DNA from: an uncultured Kiloniellales bacterium
GTDB taxonomy: Bacteria > Pseudomonadota > Alphaproteobacteria > Kiloniellales > JAKSDN01
DNA length: 6,151 nt
Reading direction: 5' to 3'
Assembly: GCA_947259625.1 (NCBI GenBank)
Contig: CAMYMY010000229.1
Coordinates: forward strand, 1-6,151
Shown here: piece after piece, positions 1 to 6,022 of the stretch
How the letters are laid out: every line of letters starts with the position of its first letter
How positions within the stretch are numbered: the stretch's first letter is position 1
Program-made: the position numbers and the translations under genes
Notes under the pieces: generated by a model
Seen by the model: the letters and a program-made list of their open reading frames with translations, nothing else
What the model was told of the DNA's origin: nothing
Database searches by the model: none

Positions 1-6
1 CTTCGG

Positions 7-104
7 TGGCGCGTATCGGGCCGCCGGGTGCGTTGCGGGGCTTTCCCGATGCGCAAGGCATCGCGCTTCACACCGCGCCTACCCGGGCGACCCGATACGC
101 GCCA
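7..104. repeat. Imperfect long inverted repeat (hairpin-like intergenic element)
   Basis: The 14 bases at 7-20 (TGGCGCGTATCGGG) are the exact reverse complement of 91-104. The match continues inward with gaps: CGCCGGGT at 22-29 pairs with ACCCGGGCG at 81-89 if one base is bulged. In the centre, CGATGC (47-52) and GCATCG (58-63) form a perfect 6-bp stem with a 5-base loop. The whole stretch could therefore fold as a cruciform or RNA hairpin. No reading frame here looks coding; frames are short or arginine-rich. It may be a dispersed intergenic repeat or the terminator of a gene lying left of the window. The sequence alone does not separate these, and there is no T-tract. Confidence 0.55.
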
Positions 105-176
105 TGAAAGGGGTCATTATCTCCGCTCCTCGGTACTAGATAGTTTGGGGAGACGAACCGCCCTGTAGCTGCGGAG

Positions 177-560
177 GTGCCGACCATAGCGGAGCAGACC
201 GTTTCACCGCGCATCGCGCGGCTCTCCTGGGGGCGCCTGGAGGTCGAGGGCGAAGGGACCTTCAAGGACGCCAAGCTGTTTCCCGGCGGCGCGCGGGCCT
301 GGGACTGGCGCGAGACCGGCACCCGCCACGAGCCCGGGATCCAGCCCGCCGACGTGGCGGAGCTTCTGGAGCGGGGCGCCACGGCGGTGGTGTTGTCGAA
401 GGGCATCCTGGAGCGGCTGCAGGTCTGTCCCGAGACCCTGGAGCTGCTCGAGGGCCGGGGCGTTGCCGTCCACGTGCTGCAGAGCGAGCAGGCGGTCCTG
501 CGCTACAACGAGCTGCGCGAGAGCGAACGCGTCGCCGGCCTGTTTCACTCGACCTGCTGA
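177..560 (+). CDS. Mth938-like domain protein (AAMDC / DUF498 family)
   Basis: This 127-residue protein matches the Mth938/DUF498 fold family over its full length. Landmarks are a SPRIARLSWGRLEVEG-type opening (about residues 10-25), KDAKLFPGGARAWDW (about 30-44), ETGTRHEPGI followed by a DVAELLERGA helix, VVLSKG (about 72-77), and the GLFHSTC tail, which is typical of this family. There is no signal peptide or membrane segment, so it should be cytosolic. Relatives include human AAMDC and the complex I assembly factor NDUFAF3, but the biochemical role in bacteria is not settled, so no specific function is claimed. The start is GTG at 177: it is the only usable start after the in-frame TAG at 141-143, and it gives the usual family length. 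The purine-rich GGAGG at 173-177 overlaps the start codon instead of lying 5-9 bases upstream, so the ribosome site is poor. It converges on the hydrolase gene downstream. Confidence 0.88.
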   Translation: MPTIAEQTVSPRIARLSWGRLEVEGEGTFKDAKLFPGGARAWDWRETGTRHEPGIQPADVAELLERGATAVVLSKGILERLQVCPETLELLEGRGVAVHVLQSEQAVLRYNELRESERVAGLFHSTC

Positions 561-563
561 GCA

Positions 564-591
564 CGGCGGCGGCTCCTGAGAACCGCCGCCG
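564..591. terminator. GC hairpin between convergent genes, possible bidirectional terminator
   Basis: CGGCGGCGG at 564-572 pairs perfectly with CCGCCGCCG at 583-591, leaving a 10-base loop. It begins 3 bases after the stop codon of the Mth938-like gene and lies in the 53-base gap before the stop of the convergent hydrolase gene. That is where a shared terminator would be expected. No T-run follows on either strand, so it is not a classical intrinsic terminator. A role in 3' end formation or RNA protection is inferred. Confidence 0.45.
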
Positions 592-613
592 CTTCGGTCG
601 TGCCGGACCGGAA

Positions 614-1357
614 TCAGCCTCCCAGATTTGTTCTGAGAAAGGCGCTGAACGCGTCCCAGGACTGCTTGTCCGCCGTCTTGCGGTAGCGGTTGGAGCCGAA
701 GACGGTGAACGCGTGCGGCGCGCCCGAATAGACCTGGATCTCGTACGGAACGCCGGCGGATTCCAGCTCATTCGAAAGTGCGGCGACGTCGTCCATGGTG
801 ATCGCCGAATCGGCACCGCCATGCGCGATCAGCAGCGGCGGCGTGCTTTTCGGGTAGCTCTGACTTTGCGGCGTCGACAAGCCACCATGGAAAGTCGCAT
901 AGCCGGCGATATCCCGGGCCTTGCCGGAGCGGGCAAGTTCGAGAGTCGCCGCGCCGCCAAAGCAGTAACCCATCACCACGGCCCTGCCGGTGCTGGTCTT
1001 GCGCGCTTCCTCGAGGCCGCCGAGGATCAGCGCCCGCATGCGCGCGCGGTTCTTGTACAGCTTGCCCGTCTCGGCCTTCTTGGCGCCCGTCTCCACCGGC
1101 CGGTTGCCCTTGCCGTAAAGGTCGACGGCGAAGGCGTCGTAGCCCATGCCGGCCAGCATCTCGGCCCGCTTGACCTCGTAGTCGGTCAGGCCGTCCCAGT
1201 CGTGGATGATCAAGACCAACCCCTTCGAGGCGCCGTCGTAGGCCGCCGCGCGGTAGCCCTGGAACGCCTCGTTACCGACGCTGTACTCGACCGCTTCGCC
1301 CGCCCATGCCGATGACGGAATGAGAGCGGCCGCCAGAATCAAAAGAAGCCTCTTCAT
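614..1357 (-). CDS. Exported dienelactone hydrolase family protein
   Basis: The 247-residue product is an alpha/beta hydrolase of the dienelactone hydrolase (DLH) family. The N-terminus is a classical signal peptide: MKR, a hydrophobic stretch, then AWA with predicted cleavage after Ala19. The protein should therefore be periplasmic or secreted, whereas textbook DLH enzymes are cytosolic. The triad is complete: Cys132 as nucleophile in GYCFGG, Asp183 in GGADSA, and His215 in GAPHAF. The HDWDGL segment (52-57) occupies the place of the family's HEWWGL/Glu36 region, with Asp53 where Glu is usual. Length after processing (about 228) fits DLH (about 236). The natural substrate is unknown; known members hydrolyse dienelactone or other esters and lactones. 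The start ATG (1355-1357) is supported by the signal peptide and by GGGAGG (minus strand of 1368-1373) about 10 bases upstream. It is transcribed alone, divergent from pcm and convergent with the Mth938-like gene. Confidence 0.9.
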   Translation of the reverse strand: MKRLLLILAAALIPSSAWAGEAVEYSVGNEAFQGYRAAAYDGASKGLVLIIHDWDGLTDYEVKRAEMLAGMGYDAFAVDLYGKGNRPVETGAKKAETGKLYKNRARMRALILGGLEEARKTSTGRAVVMGYCFGGAATLELARSGKARDIAGYATFHGGLSTPQSQSYPKSTPPLLIAHGGADSAITMDDVAALSNELESAGVPYEIQVYSGAPHAFTVFGSNRYRKTADKQSWDAFSAFLRTNLGG

Positions 1358-1401
1358 CGATTTCTTTCCTCCCAGTTATGCAAGTCCGAGCAGCAGAGGT
1401 A

Positions 1402-1418
1402 CGGCGGTTCGACCGCCG
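1402..1418. promoter_or_regulatory. Short perfect hairpin in hydrolase leader region
   Basis: CGGCGGT (1402-1408) and ACCGCCG (1412-1418) form a perfect 7-bp stem with a TCG loop. It lies about 45 bases upstream of the hydrolase start codon and could sit in its 5' untranslated RNA, or be a protein-binding site. Function is inferred only from position and symmetry. A hairpin of this size can occur by chance in GC-rich DNA. Confidence 0.3.
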
Positions 1419-1675
1419 CGGCACCGCGCCCGGAAACAACAGAGTTAGAACGGGGGGCGATCACCTCAAGCGGTATTTTCAGAACAAGAGCACGGATCCC
1501 TGGAGCGATTCCCGGAGTCGATCGCCGCGCCGGAACGATGACCGGTCTCGGAGGGTAGGCAGACACGAAAGTCCGTTTCAGCCCTTCGGCACGTGCGAAT
1601 GCAGGGCGAGAGACGACCGGGCGCGCTCGCGCATTGCGCGGCGCTTCGCGCTGTGCTTCGATGACAGGTGCCGCC

Positions 1676-1693
1676 GGGACGCCGCGGCGTCCC
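1676..1693. promoter_or_regulatory. Perfect 18-bp palindrome just upstream of pcm
   Basis: GGGACGCCGCGGCGTCCC is a perfect dyad with no spacer. It ends 26 bases before the chosen pcm ATG (1720) and 14 bases before the alternative GTG (1708). Uninterrupted symmetry of this length close to a translation start is consistent with an operator for a dimeric regulator, or with an RNA hairpin near the ribosome site. No known operator consensus is recognised. Confidence 0.4.
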
Positions 1694-1719
1694 TTGGGCG
1701 GGGATCGGTGAGCGGACAG

Positions 1720-2397
1720 ATGGCCGAACCGGAAGGACCGGACTATACCGCCGAGCGCCAGGCAATGGTCGAGATGATCGCCGCCTATGTGCTCCTCAGC
1801 GCCGATCAGATCGACCGGGCCCGGCTGGACGGCCGCGTCATGGCGGCGATGGCCAAGGTGCGGCGCCACGATTTCGTTCCCTTCGAGCTGCGGCCCGTCG
1901 CCTACGCGAACACGCCCCTGCCGATCGGCTGCGGCAAGACCATTTCCCAGCCCTTCATCGTCGCCCTCATGACCGATCTTCTCGGGATCGAAGAGGGCGA
2001 CCGGGTTCTGGAGATCGGTACGGGCCTGGGCTATCAGGCGGCCATCGCCGCCGAGCTGGCCGGGCAGGTCTACACCGTCGAGTTGGTCGAGGAGCTGGCG
2101 CAGGAGGGGCGCGGCCGGCTGATCGCCGCGGGGTACGAGAACATCCAGTTTCGCGTCGGCGACGGCTCGCTCGGCTGGCCGGACCACGCGCCCTACGACA
2201 AGGTGATCGTCGCGGCCGCGCCGGAGCTGATCCCGCCCGCGCTGATCCAGCAGCTCAAGCCCGGCGGCCGGATGGTGATCCCCGCCGGGCTCGAGGACGA
2301 GCAGCAGCTGATGTGCGTCGACAAGGACGAGACCGGCCGGCTGCACACCCGGGAGGTCATCCCGGTCCGCTTCGCCCGCCTGATCACGAGCCATTAA
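1720..2397 (+). CDS. pcm: Protein-L-isoaspartate O-methyltransferase
   Basis: The product transfers a methyl group from S-adenosylmethionine to L-isoaspartyl (and D-aspartyl) residues in damaged proteins, starting their repair in the cytosol. From ATG 1720 it has 225 residues, close to the E. coli enzyme (208). The PCMT signatures are in order: LPIGCGKTISQPF (67-79, with the active-site Ser76), SAM-binding motif I VLEIGTGLGY (96-105), the acidic residue Glu121 at the end of VYTVE (ribose contact), VGDG (146-149), YDKVIVAAAPELIP (159-172), and LKPGGRMVIP (179-188). ATG 1720 is chosen because homology begins soon after it (ERQAMVE) and GGTGA at 1707-1711 gives an 8-base spacing. GTG 1708 is possible. 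The frame stays open to ATG 1378, but that extension looks non-coding. The gene stands alone, not next to surE as in many proteobacteria, and converges on the peptidase gene across about 210 bases. Confidence 0.92.
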   Translation: MAEPEGPDYTAERQAMVEMIAAYVLLSADQIDRARLDGRVMAAMAKVRRHDFVPFELRPVAYANTPLPIGCGKTISQPFIVALMTDLLGIEEGDRVLEIGTGLGYQAAIAAELAGQVYTVELVEELAQEGRGRLIAAGYENIQFRVGDGSLGWPDHAPYDKVIVAAAPELIPPALIQQLKPGGRMVIPAGLEDEQQLMCVDKDETGRLHTREVIPVRFARLITSH

Positions 2398-2463
2398 GGG
2401 TCGGGCCGCCTTGGAGCCTGGCCGAAATGACGCGCGTAATATCAACGAGTTAGCATGTCTTCC

Positions 2464-2551
2464 TTGTCATCGCCGGGCTTGACCCGGCGATCCAGGACAG
2501 CGTTTGCGGCCGGCAATCCCTGGATGGCCGGATCAAGTCCGGCCATGACAA
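2464..2551. repeat. Two-unit palindromic intergenic repeat (REP/BIME-like)
   Basis: Two 33-base units, 2464-2496 and 2519-2551, lie as inverted copies matching at 29 of 33 positions, bounded by TTGTCAT and ATGACAA. Each unit is itself a hairpin: CGCCGGG / CCCGGCG around CTTGA (2471-2489), and GGCCGGA / TCCGGCC around TCAAG (2526-2544). All four differences between the units fall as two base-pair swaps that keep both stems intact. The element lies between two gene 3' ends (pcm and the peptidase), a usual place for such repeats. Similar GTCAT...CCGG...ATCCA palindromes are common between genes in alphaproteobacteria, from general knowledge. It may also help terminate transcription from both sides. 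Confidence 0.8.
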
Positions 2552-2576
2552 TATACGTCGTGTCATAGCAAACGCA

Positions 2577-2605
2577 CTGATTCGCTTTCGCTCTTTGCGG
2601 ATCAG
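2577..2605 (-). terminator. Weak hairpin after the peptidase gene
   Basis: CTGATTCGC (2577-2585) and GCGGATCAG (2597-2605) pair at 8 of 9 positions around an 11-base loop. The hairpin starts 4 bases beyond the peptidase stop codon on the minus strand. There is no T-run after it, so a terminator role is only suggested by position. Confidence 0.3.
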
Positions 2606-2609
2606 GCTC

Positions 2610-5564
2610 TTACTCCTTCGCCGCTGGGACGATGGTCAGCGTCAGCTCGGCGCCGTCGCGCTCGATTACCATCTCGACCGGCGCGTCGGCCTTCAGCCCG
2701 CCCAGCATGTTGACGTAGTCGTAGATGTTGCCGATCTCGGTCTCGCCGAGCTTGAGGATCACGTCGCCGGATTTCAGGCCGGCCTTCTCCGCCGGGCCGC
2801 CCTTCGTGGTTCCCGAAAGCTTGACCCCCTTGGTCTCGCCCTGGGCGTAGTCGGGGATGGTGCCGAGATAGATCCGGATGTGCTTGCGCCCGATCGAGTC
2901 CTTGGGCCGCTCCTGGCGGACGTAGGCCGGCTCGGCCTCGGCGCGCGCCAGCGACCGGGCGATGCCGGCCATCAGGCGCGCGATCTTTTCGGTGCCCAGG
3001 TAATTGAGCTTGTCCGCCGTGTCGCGGGGCGTCGAATAGTCGGAATGGGCCCCGGTGAAGGCGCTTAAGACCGGCACGCCCTTGAGGTAGAGCGGCGTGG
3101 CATCGGTCGGCAGGTAGCTGTCCCCGCTGGTCACGATCGAGAGGCCGAGAGGGACGTTGCGGCGCTCTATCTCGCGCGTCCAGGCCGGGCTCGACCCGGT
3201 GCCCTGCAGGTAGAGGTTCTCGTCCAGCCGGCCGATCATGTCCATGTTGAGGTAGGCGGCGACGGCGGCCCCGATGTCGTTGTCGTCGCCCTCCGTCTGT
3301 TCGGCCAGGGTCTTCGCGAAGTGGCTGGAGCCCAGCGTGCCCATCTCCTCGCCCGACCAGGCGGCGAAGAGGATGTCGCGCTTGGCATTCAGCCGGCCCT
3401 GCTTCTTCTGGTCGGCGAGGTACTGCGCGATCTCCAGCAGCCCGGCCACGCCCGAGGCGTTGTCGTCGGCGCCGAAGTGCACCTGGCCCGCCTCGTCGTC
3501 GCGCGCCAGCGAGCCGCTGATTTCGCCCCGGCCCAGGTGGTCGAGATGGGCGCCGACGATCACCGCGGGCAAATCGCCGCCCGCGCCGCCCGCCGCCGGC
3601 AGGCGGGCGAGAACGTTTCGGCCGCTGCGTTTTTCCCGCGCGATGTCGACGGCGGCTTCGATCGTGACGCCGGGCAGCAGGAACCCCGGGGTCGCCTCGC
3701 CGCCGTCGAGCCGGTCTTGGAGAGCCTTCAGGTTCTTGCCGGCGGTCCCCAGCAGCGCCGCGGCCGCCGCGTTGGAGAGGGACAGCGCCGCGATGCCGGC
3801 CCTTCCGCCCGCCGGGTCCTGGGTCAGGGCGACCAGCTCCTGCTTGACCTTGGCGTTCGGGCCCGAGACCACGATCAGGCCGACCGCGCCGCGGCGCTCG
3901 GCGACCGAGGCCTTGTACTGGAGGTCGGAGTAGAGAAGCATGCCGCGGGTCGCCTCGGGCGCCAGGTCCTCCGGCAGGTAGCGCAGGACCACGACCCATT
4001 TGCCCTCGACGTCCAGCTCGCCGTAGGAGTCGTGGCTGGTCTCCTGGTCCGAGGGGGGCGTGACGATGCCGTAGCCGGCGAAGGCGACCTCGGCGGCCTC
4101 GACCGGACCGTCCTCGGAGAAGGCGAGCGGCCGCCAGTCGCTGTCCGGCTCGAGCCTGCGGGCGCCGTCCGGGCCCTTGACCTCGAGCCGGTTGCCGGGG
4201 CCGAGCGCGGCGCCGACCGAGAATCCGAAGGGCTGGAAGTAGCCGCCGTCGTCGCCCGCCGGCTCGAGGCCGAGCGCCGCAAAGGCCGAGGCCGCGTAGT
4301 CCGTGGCCAGGCGCTCGCCCGGCGTGCCCGTCAGCCGGCCCTCCATGGCCTCCGAGGCGAGGCGCGAGACGTGCAGCCGGAGGTCCGCCGCCGCGATCTT
4401 GGCCCCGGTCTCGGCCATCGGCGCGGGCTGCGCTGTCGCGTCCGTGCCGGCCTTTTTGGTCTCGCCGTCGAGGCCGAGTTGCCGGCGCGCCGCGGCGTCG
4501 TTCCAGTCGGCGATGAAGATCTGCGAGGACTTGTCCGCCGTGCGGCCCGAGGTCCAGGTGAGCCGCGCGCCGTCGGGCGAGAAGGCGGGCAGGCCGTCGA
4601 AGCCCGCCGTGTCGGTGACGCGGACCGGCTCGGAATGGCCCTCGGCGTCGACCATGTAGAGCTCGAAGTTGCCGAAGCCCTGGAGGTTCGTGGCGAAGAC
4701 GATGTAGTCGCCCGAGGGATGGAACATCGGCGCCCAGGACAGCACGCCCAGCCGGGTGATCTGCCTCTGCTCGCTCCCGTCGACGTTCATGGTGAAGATC
4801 TCCGCCGTCGCCCCGTCCTCGCCGAAGCGCCGCCAGACGATCTTGCGCCCGTCGGCGCTGAAGAACGGCCCGCCGTCGTAGCCCGGCGTGTCGGTCAGCC
4901 GCCTGAGGTCGGAGCCGTCGGCCTTCATGACGTAGATGTCCATGAAGAAGGACTTGTCGTGCTCGAAGATCGCCGCTTCCTTGTCGCTCAGCGGCCGGCC
5001 GTAGGCCCGCCGGTTGGATGCGAAGACGATCAGCCGGCCGTCCGGCGAATAGGCGCCCTCGGCGTCGTAGCCGGTCGCGTTCGTCAGGTTGCGGTAGGCC
5101 CCGCCGGCGAGGTCGAAGTCGAAGATGTCGAAGTGCTCGTCGTAGTCCCAGGCGTAGCGGCGCTCTTGGCCCGAGGCGCGGAAGTCGAGCTCGGCCTGCT
5201 GCTTGGCGCGGGCCTCGGGATCGTCCTGCGTCGAGGCGAAGAGGACGCGCTTGCCGTCCGGGCGGACCCAGCCGCAGGTCGTCTTGCCGTGGCCGGGCGA
5301 GACCCGCCGCACGTCCCCAGTCTCCATATCGAGTAGGTACATCTGATAGAACGGATTGTCGGCCTGGCGCTCGCTCTGGAAGATCATCGTCGTGCCGTCC
5401 TGGCCGAAATAGCCCTCCCCGGCGCGCCGCCCCTCGAAGGTCAGCTGCCGGACGTTCGCGAGCAGGTCCGCTTCGCCGGCAGAGGCGGGACCCGCCAGGC
5501 CCAGCAGCGCGAGGGCCGCCGCGGCCAGACGCTTGGCATACGTTCGATCTGTCCGATTTCCCAT
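2610..5564 (-). CDS. Exported M28 family zinc metallopeptidase with PD40 propeller, PA insert and PDZ domain
   Basis: This 984-residue protein starts at ATG 5562-5564, where a signal peptide begins (cleavage near PASA|GE, residue 29). The frame stays open for 86 more codons to 5822, but that extension resembles no protein. GGAG sits only 2 bases before the ATG, a tight spacing. Residues about 35-350 hold at least five TolB/PD40-like blades (YSPDGRLIVFAS, FSADGRKIVW, FHPSGDYIVFAT, FSPDGARLTWTS). A Thr/Ala-rich linker (about 365-390) leads to an M28 aminopeptidase domain (about 390-870) with an inserted PA domain (about 487-610, VAFAGYG...GLIVVSGP). The di-zinc site is complete: His673, Asp701, Glu740, Asp775 and His840, with catalytic base Glu739 in WSGEEMG. 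A C-terminal PDZ domain (about 893-984; GGPAEKAGLKSGDVILKLG) completes it. The predicted role is periplasmic or extracellular peptide cleavage, with the propeller and PDZ guiding substrate. The exact substrate is unknown. Only one Cys remains in the mature chain. The gene is monocistronic. Confidence 0.9.
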   Translation of the reverse strand: MGNRTDRTYAKRLAAAALALLGLAGPASAGEADLLANVRQLTFEGRRAGEGYFGQDGTTMIFQSERQADNPFYQMYLLDMETGDVRRVSPGHGKTTCGWVRPDGKRVLFASTQDDPEARAKQQAELDFRASGQERRYAWDYDEHFDIFDFDLAGGAYRNLTNATGYDAEGAYSPDGRLIVFASNRRAYGRPLSDKEAAIFEHDKSFFMDIYVMKADGSDLRRLTDTPGYDGGPFFSADGRKIVWRRFGEDGATAEIFTMNVDGSEQRQITRLGVLSWAPMFHPSGDYIVFATNLQGFGNFELYMVDAEGHSEPVRVTDTAGFDGLPAFSPDGARLTWTSGRTADKSSQIFIADWNDAAARRQLGLDGETKKAGTDATAQPAPMAETGAKIAAADLRLHVSRLASEAMEGRLTGTPGERLATDYAASAFAALGLEPAGDDGGYFQPFGFSVGAALGPGNRLEVKGPDGARRLEPDSDWRPLAFSEDGPVEAAEVAFAGYGIVTPPSDQETSHDSYGELDVEGKWVVVLRYLPEDLAPEATRGMLLYSDLQYKASVAERRGAVGLIVVSGPNAKVKQELVALTQDPAGGRAGIAALSLSNAAAAALLGTAGKNLKALQDRLDGGEATPGFLLPGVTIEAAVDIAREKRSGRNVLARLPAAGGAGGDLPAVIVGAHLDHLGRGEISGSLARDDEAGQVHFGADDNASGVAGLLEIAQYLADQKKQGRLNAKRDILFAAWSGEEMGTLGSSHFAKTLAEQTEGDDNDIGAAVAAYLNMDMIGRLDENLYLQGTGSSPAWTREIERRNVPLGLSIVTSGDSYLPTDATPLYLKGVPVLSAFTGAHSDYSTPRDTADKLNYLGTEKIARLMAGIARSLARAEAEPAYVRQERPKDSIGRKHIRIYLGTIPDYAQGETKGVKLSGTTKGGPAEKAGLKSGDVILKLGETEIGNIYDYVNMLGGLKADAPVEMVIERDGAELTLTIVPAAKE

Positions 5565-5712
5565 GGCTCCACCCGACCTAATTTGCCGCTGAGGGCACGG
5601 GAACCCCGGCCCAAGAGCGGATATTGGCGCGATCCGTCCAGAATGCAACGGAAGCCTCCAGGGCAACGAATCCAGGTTAACGAGGAACCGGGCACCCCTC
5701 GGAGTAGAATGC

Positions 5713-5832
5713 TCAAGTTGCGTCATGCTCCGACAAAGACTCGCAGTGCGAGCAATGCGCCCGCTTGGTGGCTTCCTGGACGACCGGATCGAGCCATCGC
5801 GACCAGTATTCGGGCGCTTCATCCCTCTCGCG
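5713..5832 (-). pseudogene. Possible remnant of a gene 3' end (39 codons, no start)
   Basis: On the minus strand, a frame bounded by TAA (5833-5835) and TGA (5713-5715) reads RERDEAPEYWSRWLDP, continues for 39 residues, and has no ATG or GTG. Its composition looks protein-like: two Trp, acidic and helical stretches, and a HCSHC pair of cysteines. It differs from the Arg-rich shadow frames nearby. About 28 of 39 codons end in G or C, lower than the intact genes. I do not recognise the family. It may be the tail of a gene whose front was lost, perhaps when the neighbouring repeat element arrived, or simply a chance open frame. Confidence 0.25.
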
Positions 5833-5878
5833 TTAACCCGAGTTCGAAGCCCTGCGGAAGCCTCGGCGCTGGCCGGCT

Positions 5879-5974
5879 GCCAATTCCGGGGACAGCCAAT
5901 TCCGGGGACAGTATACTTATTAGAATTTGCGCACGCTGATATTGGAAGCTTATTGGTACACTGTCCCCGTTATT
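5879..5974. mobile_element. Short inverted-repeat element with tandem 16-bp end duplication
   Basis: GCCAATTCCGGGGACA occurs twice in direct tandem (5879-5894 and 5895-5910). The second copy runs into CGGGGACAGTATAC (5903-5916), which reappears inverted at 5956-5969 with 13 of 14 bases matching. The looser match extends about six bases on either side. The interior is AT-rich and too short to encode anything. Motifs of the form AATTCCGGGGACAGTATACTT are, to my recollection, found beside Y1_Tnp/RAYT-type transposase genes in many proteobacteria. This is therefore probably a non-autonomous or decayed element of that kind. No transposase is present here. Confidence 0.55.
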
Positions 5975-6022
5975 CCCGTCATTCCCCACCGGCGAAGGGC
6001 CCGTCGCGACGCGCCTCGCGCG

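Larger units (their letters stand above)
1376..1719. other. Divergent intergenic region (hydrolase / pcm), no gene seen
   Basis: About 340 bases separate the ribosome site of the hydrolase gene from the chosen pcm start. The pcm reading frame stays open back to an ATG at 1378, but those 114 codons are rich in Arg and use CGA and AGA codons. They look unlike the neighbouring genes and match nothing I recognise, so they are treated as non-coding. The region should carry the promoters of both genes. I could not identify convincing -35/-10 pairs. It contains two palindromes: 1402-1418, and 1676-1693 (listed separately). Confidence 0.6.
5565..6022. other. Gene-free region upstream of the peptidase, no intact gene
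   Basis: These 458 bases separate the peptidase start from the stop of the stress protein gene; both genes are on the minus strand. The first 150 bases next to the peptidase should contain its promoter and leader, but no clear promoter is visible. Further right lie a possible decayed gene tail (5713-5832) and an inverted-repeat element (5879-5974), listed separately. Base composition at 5910-5960 is clearly more AT-rich than the rest of the window. Confidence 0.6.

Noticed and set aside
1..167. An open frame from the left edge to TAG at 165-167, as the tail of an upstream gene
   Set aside because: It runs through the inverted repeat, is Arg-rich, and resembles no protein end.
1378..1719. The 114-codon open extension upstream of pcm as a real N-terminal domain or separate gene
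   Set aside because: It is Arg-rich, uses CGA and AGA codons unlike the neighbours, has no recognisable motif, and pcm homology begins only after 1720.
1354..2445. A 363-codon minus-strand frame opposite pcm
   Set aside because: It is antisense to the clearly recognisable pcm motifs and has no family resemblance of its own.
3321..5336. A long open frame on the plus strand opposite the peptidase gene (671 codons)
   Set aside because: It is the antisense shadow of a GC-rich gene. The peptidase strand carries all the conserved catalytic residues, while the opposite frame has only low-complexity Arg/Gly/Ala/Val sequence.
5620..5648. A possible minus-strand promoter for the peptidase (TTGCAT, 17 bases, AATATC)
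   Set aside because: Both boxes match only about half of the consensus; too weak to annotate.
5565..5822. The 86-codon open extension before the peptidase signal peptide
   Set aside because: A standard signal peptide starts at the ATG ending at 5564. The extension would bury it and shows no protein-like features.
5975..6000. ATTCCCGTCATTCCCC as a second dispersed repeat or CRISPR-like unit
   Set aside because: It is just two short similar words with no further copies or regular spacing.
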